A DNA stretch of 64,000 nucleotides from JACCTU01 sp963848525 (GCA_963848525.1 CAWKDZ010000003.1:1-64000), one strand, 5' to 3'. Shown: positions 43,250 to 52,889, counted from the first letter of the stretch. Made by a program: numbers and translations. The notes: generated by a model not told the origin, from the sequence alone.

Positions 43250-44785
43250 GTGGACGCGCTCCGGTTCGCGTCCCTCCTGAGCGAGCTCCCCCGCGAGCGC
43301 ACGCGCCTGCTCGACAACCTCGGCCGGATCCGCCGCGAGGTGGGGCCGATCACGCCCGAGCTCTCGGACGCGCTCGCCGACCACATGAACATCCGGCGCG
43401 GCGAGGTCGACGAGGTGCAGTCGTTCTACTCGTTCCTGCGCGTGCCGGCCGACGCCTACCGCGTCTGCACGGGGCCGGTCTGCGACTGCTTCGGCGCCCG
43501 CGAGCTGCTCACCGACGGACGCGGTCGAGGTCCCGTGCCTCGGGCACTGCGAGCTCGCGCCGGTCACGACGCGCGGCGACACGATCCTTCAGCCCGTCAC
43601 GCACCGCACGAACGAGGGCGCGTCGCTCGGTCTGCAACAGGCCGACGAGACGCTGGCGGACTACGAGCAACGCGGTGGGCTCGCTCTGCTGCGCGAGCCG
43701 TTGCCGAACGACCGGATCGTCGAGGAGCTGAAGGCGTCGGGGCTCTCCGGCTACGGCGGCGCCGGCTTCCCCACGGGCGTCAAGTGGGAGGCGGTCGCGC
43801 GCGAGCCCGCACCGCGCTACGTGGTCGTCAACGCCGACGAGGGCGAGCCCGGGACGATCAAGGACCGCTACGTGATGGAGCTGCGGCCGCACCTGCTGCT
43901 CGAGGCGACGGTGCTCGCGATGCGCTTCGCGGACGCGTCCGAAGGGTTCATCTATCTCCGCGAGGAGTACGCCTTTGCGCGCAGCAGGTTGCTGCGCGCG
44001 ATCGAGGAGTTCCGCGCCGCTGGGCTCCTTGACGGCTTGTCGCTCGAGCTCGTCGTCGGAGCGGGCGCGTACATCTGCGGCGAGGAGACGGCGATGCTCG
44101 AGTCGATGGAGGGCCGGCGCGGGATGCCGCGGCTGAAGCCGCCGTTCCCGAGCCAGTTCGGCTACCTCGGCCGCCCGACGCTGATCAACAACGTCGAGAC
44201 GCTCGCGCACATCCCGGCGATCCTGCGCGGCGGCGGCGAGGCGCTGGCCGCGCGTCCGGCTCTGGTCGGTCACCGGCGCGGTGCGCGAGCCGGGGTGCTA
44301 CGAGGCGCCGCTCGACGTCACGCCGCGGCAGCTGATCGACGACTACGCGGGTGGCGCGACGGACGAGATCGGCGCGCTCGTCCCCGGCGGCGCGGCGAGC
44401 GGCATCCTCCCGCCGGACGCGCTCGACGTCCCGCTGACGCGCGAGGCGCTGCGCGAGTGGGGCGCCGGCCCGGGCTCGGCGGGGTTCCAGGTCTTCCCCG
44501 CGTCGCTACCCGCCGCTGCGCCTGCTCGCCGAGACGATGCGCTTCTTCGCCGAGGAGTCGTGCCAGAAGTGCACACCGTGCCGGATCGGCAACCGCGCGC
44601 TCCACCACCTGCTCGAGGAGCTCGAGCACGGCCGCGTCGCGATGCCGCGCTGGCAGGTCGAGGAGTGGCTCGAGGCGATGGCGCAGACGTCGATCTGCGG
44701 CCTCGGCCAGGCCGCGCCGTTCCCTGTCCGCAACGCGTTCCGGCACTGGCCGGAGCTCTTCGCGCCGCTCGAGCGCACGGCATGA
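43250..44785 (+). CDS. fdhB: NAD-reducing subunit of formate dehydrogenase (NuoE-NuoF fusion), three apparent frameshifts
   Basis: About 510 residues when joined. The NuoE-like part binds a 2Fe-2S cluster (CTGPVCDCFGA, then CLGHCELAP in the next frame). The NuoF-like part has the FMN/NADH site GYGGAGFPTGVKWE and NADEGEPGTIKDRYVME, and the 4Fe-4S motif SCQKCTPCRIGN with SICGLGQAAP. Frame switches near 43515, 44250 and 44510. All motifs survive, so errors are likelier than decay. It would pass electrons from the formate-oxidising subunit to NAD. Single-chain NuoE-NuoF fusions are known in several soluble formate dehydrogenases. Confidence 0.85.
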
Positions 44786-45423
44786 ACCTGCGCGTTGTCG
44801 GTGCGGGGCTCCCCCGAACGGCGACGAAGTCGCTCCAGCTTGCGCTCGAGCGGCTCCTCGGCGGACGCTGCTACCACATGCACGAGGTTTTCGCGCACCT
44901 CGACCATGCGCCCATGTGGCGGGCCGCGCTCAACGGAACAAGCCCAGCGTGGAGTTCCTTCCTGCACGACTACTCCGCGGTGGTCGACTGGCCGGCGGCG
45001 GCGTTCTGGAGAGAGCTGAGCGCTGCGAACCCGGACGCCCTGGTCGTGCTCAGCACGCGGGAGGACGCCGCGACCTGGTGGCGCAGCGCAGACGCGACGA
45101 TTCTCGACGTCGCGCGCCTCGACGACTATCCAGCGGCGCGGGACTGGTTCGCGCTCTTCCAGGAGCTCCTTCGGACACAGCTCGGCGAGGAGTGGGACGA
45201 CGCTGAGACGGCGATGGCCGCCTACGAGCGGCACAACGCGGCCGTGCGCGCGTCCGCGCCATCTGAGCGGCTGGTGGAGTGGAGGGCAGGGGACGGGTGG
45301 GGGCCGCTGTGCGCAGCTCTGAACGTGCCGGTGCCGCCGGAGCCCTTCCCGCACGTCAACACGACCGAGGACTGGCACCGAGAGAGCACCTCCTCCGCGT
45401 CGGAGGGCCACGCCCTACGATGA
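44782..45423 (+). CDS. Sulfotransferase-family protein inside the formate dehydrogenase operon
   Basis: 213 residues. The PAPS-binding P-loop is VVGAGLPRTATKSLQLALER, and later segments (YSAVVDWPAAAFWREL, LVVLSTREDAATWWRSA) fit the sulfotransferase family. ATG overlaps the fdhB stop, and the stop overlaps the start of fdhA, so it is firmly in the operon. Its acceptor is unknown, and a role in formate metabolism is not obvious. Confidence 0.8.
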   Translation: MNLRVVGAGLPRTATKSLQLALERLLGGRCYHMHEVFAHLDHAPMWRAALNGTSPAWSSFLHDYSAVVDWPAAAFWRELSAANPDALVVLSTREDAATWWRSADATILDVARLDDYPAARDWFALFQELLRTQLGEEWDDAETAMAAYERHNAAVRASAPSERLVEWRAGDGWGPLCAALNVPVPPEPFPHVNTTEDWHRESTSSASEGHALR

Positions 45424-48122
45424 GCGCGATGGTCGAGTTCACGCTGGACGGGCGACGTGTCACCGCGCCCGAGGGCGAGCTCCTCGTCCACGCCGCAGCG
45501 CGGTACGAGGTCTTCATCCCGACGCTCTGCCACGACGACCAGCTCGACCCGTACGGCGGCTGCCGCATGTGCGTCGTCGGCGTCGAGGGCTCGCCGCGAC
45601 CGCTGCCCGCCTGCGCGCTGCGCGTGACCGACGGGCTCGTCGTCTCGACGAACGGCTCCGACCGACGCGTACCGGAAGACGCTGACCGAGATGCTGCTCG
45701 CCGAGCACCTCGACGCGGACCCCGGTGGACGCCCGAACGAGCTGCTCGACCTCGCGAACGAGCTCGGGGCGGAGGCGCCGCTCGTCCTCCCCGACGCGAA
45801 GCGCGAGCAGTACGAGGACCGCAACCGCTTCATGGGCTACACGCCCGACGCGTGCATCCTCTGCAACCGCTGCGTGCGCTACACGCAGGAGGTGATGCAG
45901 TGCTCCGCGCTGACGTTCGAGGGGCGCGGGCCGACGGCGCGTGTGGTGCCGACGCACGGCCACTCGTGGCTCGACACCGAGTGCGAGCTCTGCGGCGGCT
46001 GCCTCTCCGTCTGCCCGACCGGCGCGCTCTACGAGAAGTTCGAGCACAAGACGCACCGCCCGGAGCGCACGCTCGAGAAGGTCAAGACGACGTGCACGTT
46101 CTGCGGCGTCGGCTGCCAGATCGACGTCAACGTCGATCCCGAGACGAAGCGGATCGTCAAGATCACCTCCGACCCGAGCTACGTCTCGAACGACGGCAAC
46201 CTCTGCGTCAAGGGGCGGTTCGCGTTCAACTTCGTGCACCACCCCGACCGGCTCACGCAGCCACTCGTCCGCCGCGACGACGGCGAGCTGCACCCGACGA
46301 CCTGGGACGACGCGCTCCGCGTCGCCGCAGAGGGCCTGAAGGGGGTGAAGGAGCGGCACGGCCCGCAGTCCGTCGGCGTCCTCTCGTCGGCGCGGCTGAC
46401 GATGGAGGAGAACTTCCTGATCCAGAAGCTCGCGCGCACCGCGCTCGGCACGAACTCGGTCCACTCCTGCGAGGCCACTTGACACGCTCCGACCCTCTAC
46501 GGCCTGGTCAGGTCGTTAGGCAGAGGAGCAACCACCAACTCGATCCCCGAGATCGAGAACGCCCGCTTCCTGCTCGTGATCGGGTCGAACACGACGGAGG
46601 CGCACCCGGTGCTCGCGCTGCGGATGAAGAAGGCCGTGCGCAAGGGCGCGACGCTCGTCGTCGCCGACCCGCGCAGGATCTGGCTGACGAAGATCGCGAA
46701 GCGCCACCTCCAGCTCCGCCCGGGCTCGGACGTCTGGCTCCTGAACGCGATCATGCACGTGATCCTGCGCGAGGGGCTCCAGGACGAGGCGTACATCCGC
46801 GAGCTCACCGAGGACTTCGACGCGGTCGCCGAGGTCGTGCGCGCGCTACACGCCCGAGGAGGCAGAGCGCGTCACCGGCGTGCCGGCCGCGGACATCGAC
46901 GCGACCGCGCGCGAGTACGCGACCGAGCGGCACGCGGCGATCTTCTACACGCTCGGGATCACCGAGCACGCGTGCGCGATCGACAACATCTGGTCGCTCT
47001 CGAACCTCGTGCTGATGACGGGCCACCTCGGCTACGAGTCGACCGGCCTGAACGCGCTCCGCGGACAGAACAACGTCCAGGGGCTGAACGACGCGGGCGC
47101 GAACCCCTCCTACTCCCCGGCTACCAGGCGATCGACGACCCGGAGGTGCGGCGCAAGTTCTCCGAGGCGTGGGGAGTGCGAGGTGCCCGAGACGCCCGGC
47201 TACCGGCTCGACCAGATGATGTCCGGCCTCCACGACGGGCGGATCAAGGCGCTCTACCTGGTCGGCGAGAACCCGGCGCAGACCGAGCCGAACGCGCACC
47301 ACGTCGAGGAGGGGCTCGCGCAGCTCGAGTTCGTCGTCGCGCAGGACATCTTCCTCAACGACACCTCGCGCGAAGCACGCGAACGTCGTGCTTCCCCGCG
47401 TCGAGCTTCGCGGAGAAGGACGGGACGTTCACGAACACGGAGCGGCGCGTGAACCGCGTGCGCCGCGCCGTGCCGCTGCCCCGGGCGACGCGCGCGAGGA
47501 CCTGCAGATCGTGGTCGATCTCGCGAACGCGCTCGGCCAGCGACTGGCGGTACACGGCCGAGGACGCGTGGAACGAGTTCGCCGACCTCTCGCCGAACTG
47601 GTCGGGCATCCGCTACGACCGGATCGAGGACGTCGGCCTCCAGTGGCCCTGCACCGACCGCGACCATCCGGGCTCGCAGTACCTGCACGCGCCGCAGCCC
47701 CGCGCGCGAGAACGGCAGGGGCAAGTTCTTCCCCGTCGAGTACAAGCCCGCCGATCGAGCCGACCGACTCCGAGTACCCGTTCGTGCTCTCGACCGGCCG
47801 CACGCTCTACCACTACAACTCGGCGACGATGACGATGCGCGAGGACGGGATGCTGGACAAGCAGGAGGACCCGTTCGTCGAGATGAACCCCGAGGACGCC
47901 GCCGCGCTCGGCGTCGTCGAGGGCGACTGGGTGCGGCTCGTCTCGCGGCGCGGCGAGCTCGAGGCGCGCGCGGCGATCGGCGACCGCGTCTACCCGGGGC
48001 TCGTGTGGATGGCGCTCCACTTCGCGCAGGCGAAGGTGAACTGGCTCACGCACGACGTCGGCGACCCGCTGATCGGCACGCCGGAGTACAAGGTGTGCGC
48101 CGTGCGCGTCGAGCGCGTGTGA
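45420..48122 (+). CDS. fdhA: NAD-linked formate dehydrogenase catalytic subunit, predicted selenoprotein (TGA = Sec); several apparent frameshifts
   Basis: About 900 residues, normal for this class. It has an N-terminal 2Fe-2S domain (PTLCHDDQLDPYGGCRMCVV), two 4Fe-4S motifs (CILCNRCVRYTQEVMQC; CELCGGCLSVCPTGAL) and the Mo/W-bisMGD domain starting TCTFCGVGCQI. At 46480-46482 an in-frame TGA lies in SCEAT-U-HAPTLYGL, exactly where E. coli FdhF has CCARV-U-HGPSV, and the same frame continues as TTNSIPEIENARFLLVIGSN. A SECIS-like hairpin follows at once. Outside this codon, frame switches occur near 45660, 46850, 47120, 47180, 47375, 47490-47550, 47700 and 47750; one at 47120 equals a missing C in a C-run. 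Oxidises formate to CO2 with FdhB. Confidence 0.88.
46480..46526 (+). promoter_or_regulatory. Selenocysteine TGA codon with bacterial SECIS-like hairpin
   Basis: TGA 46480-46482. Downstream, upper stem ACGGCCT (46499-46505) pairs with AGGTCGT (46510-46516) and closes a GGTC apical loop (46506-46509), 23 bases after the TGA. Lower stem CCTCT (46494-46498) pairs with AGAGG (46522-46526), leaving a one-sided bulge. GGTC in the loop and the distance fit the SelB-binding E. coli fdhF element. Confidence 0.75.
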
Positions 48123-48850
48123 GCTCGCTCGAGTCGCCCGCCGCTCACGGGGCGCTTCGGGCGACCGTACGTCTACCGCGAGACGTGCGAGTCGACGCAG
48201 CTCCTGCTTCGCGACGCGCGCGAGGGCGCGGTCGCGGTCTGCGACGAGCAGACGGCGGGGCGCGGCCGGCTCGGGCGGCGCTGGGATGGCTCCGCGGGGC
48301 ACGGCGATCCTCTGCTCGGTCGTGCTCGAGCCGCCCGCACGACCGCCGCGCCGCGGAGCTCTCGCTCGTGGGCGGGATGGCGGCCGCCGACGCGGTCGAG
48401 CGCGCGCTCGGCCTCGCGGCGCAGATCAAGTGGCCGAACGACGTCATGGTCAACCGCACGAAGGTCGCGGGCGTGCTCGCCGACGCGCACGACGGCGTCG
48501 TCGTGCTCGGGATCGGGATCAACGTCAACCAGACGCGCGAGCAGCTGCCGCCCGACACGCCGACGCCGGCGGCGTCGCTGCGCACGGTCGACGGCGTCGA
48601 GCGCGACCGGGCGCCGATCCTGGTCGAGCTGCTCGAACGCCTCGAGGAGACGTATGCCGACTGGCTCGAGGGCGGGATCGCGGCGCTCTACGGCCCGCTC
48701 GGCGCGCGCGACTTCCTGCGCGGGCGGCGCGTCTTCCGCGACGGGACGAGCGGCGTCGCCGTCGGCATCGACCGCGAAGGGCGGCTCGAGCTCGACGTCG
48801 GCGGAGTGCGCCAGTTCGTCGAGAGCGGCGAGGTCACGTACGAGCGGTGA
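48119..48850 (+). CDS. birA: Biotin--[acetyl-CoA-carboxylase] ligase, apparent frameshifts
   Basis: About 243 residues. Biotin-binding and catalytic motifs are VYRETCESTQLLLRDAREG, QTAGRGRLGRRWDG (biotinyl-AMP loop) and QIKWPNDVMVNRTKVAGVLA, with GIGINVNQTREQLP and a C-terminal SH3-like part. Frame switches near 48150, 48290 and 48345. No N-terminal helix-turn-helix, so it is an enzyme only. GTG start overlaps the fdhA stop (GTGA), an odd partner for a formate dehydrogenase operon. Confidence 0.85.
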   Translation: MSSLESPAAHGALRATVRLPRDVRVDAAPASRRARGRGRGLRRADGGARPARAALGWLRGARRSSARSCSSRPHDRRAAELSLVGGMAAADAVERALGLAAQIKWPNDVMVNRTKVAGVLADAHDGVVVLGIGINVNQTREQLPPDTPTPAASLRTVDGVERDRAPILVELLERLEETYADWLEGGIAALYGPLGARDFLRGRRVFRDGTSGVAVGIDREGRLELDVGGVRQFVESGEVTYER

Positions 48851-49017
48851 ACGAGCTCCCCGACCCCACGATCCCCCAGGACCCCGGCATCCCGGGCGGC
48901 GACGTCAGCGATCCGAGCGATGCTCCGCTGCCCGACGAGAAGGACGTCGCGGCGGAGGAGCGGGAGCATCCGGAGTCCGACGACGAGGGGCACATGCGAC
49001 CGCCTGACGAGGCGTAA
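48847..49017 (+). CDS. Small acidic Pro/Asp/Glu-rich protein
   Basis: A 56-codon frame with GTG overlapping the birA stop. The product (LPDPTIPQDPGIPGGDVSD, then EKDVAAEEREHPESDDEGHM) looks intrinsically disordered, without domain or membrane segment. The frame ends two bases before the palindromic repeat element. Confidence 0.5.
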   Translation: MNELPDPTIPQDPGIPGGDVSDPSDAPLPDEKDVAAEEREHPESDDEGHMRPPDEA

Positions 49018-49018
49018 G

Positions 49019-49159
49019 GGGGACAGTCCCGGGACTGTCCCCATCGGGTGCGGGGCATGACGACGAAACGTGAAGGCCCAGCGGCTCAGGACGCCGCTTT
49101 GCGAGAGGGCTCCGCCGCGCGGAGCTGCTCTGTCCCGGGACTGTCCCGGGACTGTCCCC
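49019..49159 (+). repeat. Palindromic interspersed element, copy 1 (141 bp)
   Basis: The left end is a perfect 24-base palindrome made of GGGGACAGTCCC and its complement (49019-49042). The right end is a triple CTGTCCCGGG-type run ending CCCC (49130-49159) preceded by GAGCTGCT. About 88 bases lie between, containing ACGCCGCTTTGCGAG. Copy 2 at 60655-60785 has the same layout reversed. The right end lies inside the glpD frame. Confidence 0.75.
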
Positions 49160-50576
49160 GCAGCGCGAGCGTTGTTCGGCGGCGGGCGACGTCCTCGTCG
49201 GTTAGCGCCCACTCGTGCGTGCGCGCGTAGAGGGCCTGCGCCGCGATGTCGGGCGCGCCTGGAGCGAGCGGCTCCAGCAGCGTGGGGTCGTCGGCCGCCG
49301 GCGCGAGCACCTCCTCCGCGAGTGAGCCGTAGAGCCGGAGGAGATGCGATCGCGTCGCAGGATCGAGCTCCGCGGGAAAGCGCGCGCGGCCGAGCTGATC
49401 GGCGCCGGGCAGCGGCCACGGGCGCCGGTCGAGCCGGTGCAGCCCGAGGTCGGCGCGCAGGTGGTCGAGCGCGTCGAGCGCGATCCGGCGGTAGGTCGTC
49501 AGCTTGCCGCCGGCGACGCTGAGCATGCCGCTGCGGCCGCGCGTGAAGACGGTCTCACGATGGGCGCGCGCCGTCGCGCCGTCGCCGCCCGGCAGGACGC
49601 GAAGCCCCGCGAAGCTCGCGCGGACGCGCTCCCGCCCGAGCGCATCGGCTCCGATCGCGACGGACGCCTCGGCGAGTACCTGCTCGACGTCCGAGTCGTC
49701 GACGCCCAGCTCGTCGGGCTCGCCGTCGAAGAGCGTGTCGGTGGTGCCGAGCAGGAGCAGCCCCTGCCAGGGAACGGCGAAGCTGACGCGGACCTTGTCG
49801 TGCGGGATCGTCAGCGCCGCCGACCACGGTCGCTCCTGCTCGAGCAGCAGGTGGACTCCCTTGCTGAGCCGCACCGAGCGCCCTGCACGGGGGTCCTCGA
49901 GCCTGCGCACGCGGTCGACCCAGGGCCCCGCGGCGTTCACGGTCGCCCGCGCACGCACGCCGACGACGGTCCCCTCGACCGCGACGGCCGCACCGCCCCG
50001 TCGCAGCTCGACGACTTCCGCGTAGTTCAGCACCGCCGCGCCGGCATCGGCCGCCGCGCGCACGTTCGCCAGCGTGAGCCGGCAGTCGTGCGTCGTCGCG
50101 TCCGCGTACACGCCGCACGAGCGCAGGCCCTCGACCCGCAGCTCCGGAACGAGGCTGCGGGCGCGCCCGGCGTCGACGAGGCCGTTCACGCGTGACCGCG
50201 CGAGCGCCTGGTAGACGACGATCCCGCTCTGGACGACCCACGGCCTGTAGGGGCCGCCGCGGTAGAACGGAAAGAGGAACGGCTGACGCCGGACGAGGTG
50301 GGGCGCGACAACGCGCATCAGGATCCGGCGCTCCTGGTGCGACTCGCGCACGAGGCCGACGTCGCCGAGGCGCAGGTAGCGCAGCCCGCCGTGCACGAGC
50401 TTCGACGAGGCGCCCGACGTCGCGCCGCCGAAGTCGCCGCGGTCGACGAGCGCGACCGAGAGCCCGTGGCGGGACGCGACGGCCGCGATCCCCGCGCCGA
50501 GGATGCCGCCGCCGATCACGAGCAGGTCGAACTGCTCGCCGGCGAGGCGAGTCAGCGTGTCGGTTCTCGGCTCCAC
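49086..50576 (-). CDS. glpD: Glycerol-3-phosphate dehydrogenase (FAD-dependent)
   Basis: 496 residues. FAD-binding LLVIGGGILGAGIAAVASRH, the family block GGATSGASSKLVHGGLRYL, KGVHLLLEQERPWSA and PWQGLLLLGTTDT, then SVAGGKLTTYR. Oxidises sn-glycerol-3-phosphate to DHAP and feeds the quinone pool at the membrane. GTG at 50576 gives a 25-base overlap with the PHP gene. The last 24 or so codons (GQSRDSPGTEQLRAAEPSRK) are read from the palindromic repeat, so the natural C-terminus has been replaced or extended. Works with GlpK encoded at 58.6 kb. Confidence 0.9.
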   Translation of the reverse strand: MEPRTDTLTRLAGEQFDLLVIGGGILGAGIAAVASRHGLSVALVDRGDFGGATSGASSKLVHGGLRYLRLGDVGLVRESHQERRILMRVVAPHLVRRQPFLFPFYRGGPYRPWVVQSGIVVYQALARSRVNGLVDAGRARSLVPELRVEGLRSCGVYADATTHDCRLTLANVRAAADAGAAVLNYAEVVELRRGGAAVAVEGTVVGVRARATVNAAGPWVDRVRRLEDPRAGRSVRLSKGVHLLLEQERPWSAALTIPHDKVRVSFAVPWQGLLLLGTTDTLFDGEPDELGVDDSDVEQVLAEASVAIGADALGRERVRASFAGLRVLPGGDGATARAHRETVFTRGRSGMLSVAGGKLTTYRRIALDALDHLRADLGLHRLDRRPWPLPGADQLGRARFPAELDPATRSHLLRLYGSLAEEVLAPAADDPTLLEPLAPGAPDIAAQALYARTHEWALTDEDVARRRTTLALRGQSRDSPGTEQLRAAEPSRKAAS

Positions 50577-51487
50577 AGCGGGTTCGTCCACGCGCGGGTC
50601 CCGTCGGCGCCCGAGACCTCGACTCTTCCGTACGGCGCGCCGCGCGGCCGCTCGAGCCGGACGGCGGTGATTCCCCCGTCGCCCGCCGTCTCGAGGATCT
50701 CCGCCCGGTGCAGGTAGCCGTTCGCGCCGGCGTTCGCTCGCGCCCCGCGCCGGCGGCCGGCGAGCAGGGTCACGCTCGCGGCGGGACTGCAACGCACGAC
50801 GACCGCGCCGTCGTCCAGCTCGAGCGCCTCGATCGTCGGCCCGGTCGAGCTGTAGAAGCGGCCGTCGCGGAGCGCCGCGAGCACCGCCTCGCGCGTCCGC
50901 TCCGCGCAGCGCGCCCAGACCCATGCGAGCGCGCTGTCGTAGCCGGGATGGTGCGAGTCGTCGACCGCGATCCCGTACAGCAGGCGTCCACGCTCGAGCG
51001 CCTCGTCCCAGTGCAGGCCCGCGTCGCCGCGGCCGACCTCGAGCTCGCAGCCCGCATTCCAGACCTCGAGCCCGACCAGGCCCGGGCACGCCTCGAACTG
51101 GGCGGTGCGGAGGCCGCTCCAGTACGTGTGCGCGAGGAAGGCGACGCCGCCGTGCTCGTGCACCCAGTCGACCGTCTCGCCGAGCCCGGCGAACCCGTCG
51201 CTCGGGCGCTCGGGATCCGCCTCGACCCCGAGCGCAAGCACGTGCGCGTCGTGCTCCGGCCCGCCCGCCTGGGCGTTCAGCTCGGTGCTAGGGAGCACCA
51301 GCAGCTGCTCGGTCGACGGCTCGTCGGTGCGAACCCAGTGGTCGGATATGGCCAGGACGTCGAACCCGGCGGCCTCGTAGTGGCCGACGAGTCCGGCCGG
51401 AGGCAGGTCTCCGTCCGAGTTCGTCGTGTGCGCGTGGAGCGCACAGCGCAGCCAGGTGCCTTCGCCTCGAAACGGACCGGTGATCAC
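50552..51487 (-). CDS. PHP-domain metal-dependent phosphoesterase
   Basis: 311 residues. PHP metal ligands are in LHAHTTNSDGD, ISDHW, LPSTELNA, FLAHTYWSG and the terminal AVDDSHHPG. A C-terminal beta-rich part (from about 225) follows, as in PHP proteins acting on small phosphoesters or nucleotides. Start GTG at 51487. It is the first gene of a PHP-glpD operon, suggesting a glycerophosphoester or related phosphate ester as substrate (inference). Confidence 0.82.
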   Translation of the reverse strand: MITGPFRGEGTWLRCALHAHTTNSDGDLPPAGLVGHYEAAGFDVLAISDHWVRTDEPSTEQLLVLPSTELNAQAGGPEHDAHVLALGVEADPERPSDGFAGLGETVDWVHEHGGVAFLAHTYWSGLRTAQFEACPGLVGLEVWNAGCELEVGRGDAGLHWDEALERGRLLYGIAVDDSHHPGYDSALAWVWARCAERTREAVLAALRDGRFYSSTGPTIEALELDDGAVVVRCSPAASVTLLAGRRRGARANAGANGYLHRAEILETAGDGGITAVRLERPRGAPYGRVEVSGADGTRAWTNPLWSREPTR

Positions 51488-51571
51488 CTGGTGTCGACCC
51501 TACAACCGCCTCTTGTATTCACCATTTCGCCACCGTAAGTTGGACCCTCATCTTTCTCCCAGGAGGGGCGT

Positions 51572-52807
51572 ATGAACAAGGACTGGGAAGTCGACGAGAT
51601 CCTGGAGCGCGCTCTCCAGGAGGACGACCTCGAGCAGGCCGACGCGGTGATCGCCCGGCTCGTCGCGGAGGAGGGGATGAGTCGTAGCGCTCTGCTCAAG
51701 CGCAGCGCTGCGGCCGCACTCGGCCTCACGATCCTCTCCGCGCCGTCCACCGCGCTCGCAAGCAGCTCTGTGACGAGGCGGCCGCCGCTTCGGGGCAGCG
51801 GCGTCAAGTTCGCCGAGCTCGTCCGGCAGGCGAAGCGCGAAGGAACGCTCAACACGATCGCATTGCCGCCCGACTGGGCGAACTACGGCGAGATCATGTC
51901 GACCTTCCGGCGGCGTTACGGCCTCCGGATGACGAACGACAACCCGAACGGGTCGTCGGCCGAGGAGAACCAGGCGGTGCGCTCGCTGAAGGGCGACCGG
52001 CGCGCGCCCGACGTGCTCGACGTCAACCCCGGCTTCGCGATCGCGGGTGCGGCCGAGGGGCTGTACGCGAGGTACTACAACCGCTTCTTCGGCAGCGTCC
52101 CGCGGGCGATGAAGGACGGCCGCGGCCTCTGGGTCGGCGACTACTGGGGCGTGATCTCGTTCGGCACGAACCGGAACATCGTCAGCAACGCCCCGCGGAC
52201 CTGGGCCGACCTGCTCAAGCCGGAGTACCGGAACCGCGTGGCGCTCAACGGCAGTCCGCTGACGTCGGGCTCGGCGGTCGCCGGTGTGTTCTCGGCGGCA
52301 CTCGCGAACGGCGGGTCGCTCAACAACATCAGCCCGGGGATCGACTTCTTCGCCAGGCTGAAGCAGGCGGGGAACTTCGTCCCGGTGAACGCGACGCCGC
52401 AGACGATCGCCTCCGGCCAGACGCCGGTCGTGATCGACTGGGACTACCTGAACCTCGGGTACGCGAAGGAGTTCCCGGCCGCGCGGATCCAGACGACGAT
52501 CCCGTCGACCGGGGTCTACGGAGCGCACTACTGCCAGGCGATCAGCAACTGGGCCCCGCATCCATGGGCCGCCCGGCTCTGGCAGGAGTTCCTCTACTCC
52601 GACGCGGGTCAGCTCCTGTGGCTGAAGGGCTACTCGCACCCGGCGCGGTTCACCGACATGGTGCGCCGCAAGGTGATCCCGCGGGCGCTGATCACTGCGC
52701 TGCCCGCCGCGGCGATCTACTCGCGGGTCCGGTTCGCCAGCCCGACCCAGAACACGCGGGCACGGACGACGATCAACGCGGAGTGGCCTTCGAAGGTCGG
52801 CGGCTAG
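51572..52807 (+). CDS. ABC transporter extracellular solute-binding protein (phosphonate/polyamine/iron-like class)
   Basis: 411 residues. An unusual acidic helical prefix (WEVDEILERALQEDDLEQAD) comes before the export signal RSALLKRSAAAALGLTILSA. The mature part is a two-lobe binding protein with VLDVNPGFAIAGAAEGLYAR and WADLLKPEYRNRVALNGSP. Strong ribosome site AGGAGGGG. It starts an importer operon of four genes that runs into a phosphonate-oxidising enzyme, so 2-aminoethylphosphonate or its trimethyl form is the probable ligand. Confidence 0.82.
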   Translation: MNKDWEVDEILERALQEDDLEQADAVIARLVAEEGMSRSALLKRSAAAALGLTILSAPSTALASSSVTRRPPLRGSGVKFAELVRQAKREGTLNTIALPPDWANYGEIMSTFRRRYGLRMTNDNPNGSSAEENQAVRSLKGDRRAPDVLDVNPGFAIAGAAEGLYARYYNRFFGSVPRAMKDGRGLWVGDYWGVISFGTNRNIVSNAPRTWADLLKPEYRNRVALNGSPLTSGSAVAGVFSAALANGGSLNNISPGIDFFARLKQAGNFVPVNATPQTIASGQTPVVIDWDYLNLGYAKEFPAARIQTTIPSTGVYGAHYCQAISNWAPHPWAARLWQEFLYSDAGQLLWLKGYSHPARFTDMVRRKVIPRALITALPAAAIYSRVRFASPTQNTRARTTINAEWPSKVGG

Positions 52808-52889
52808 ACACCTGACCACGACTGCCGATACGGCAGAGGCGCCGCGGCCGGCACAGGCCGGCCGCGGCGCCCGCGTCTCGCTCGCGTGG

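Noticed and set aside
46480..46482. TGA in fdhA as a nonsense mutation or frameshift
   Set aside because: The reading frame is identical on both sides, the position equals the catalytic Sec of FdhF, and a SECIS-like hairpin follows; nonsense is the weaker explanation.
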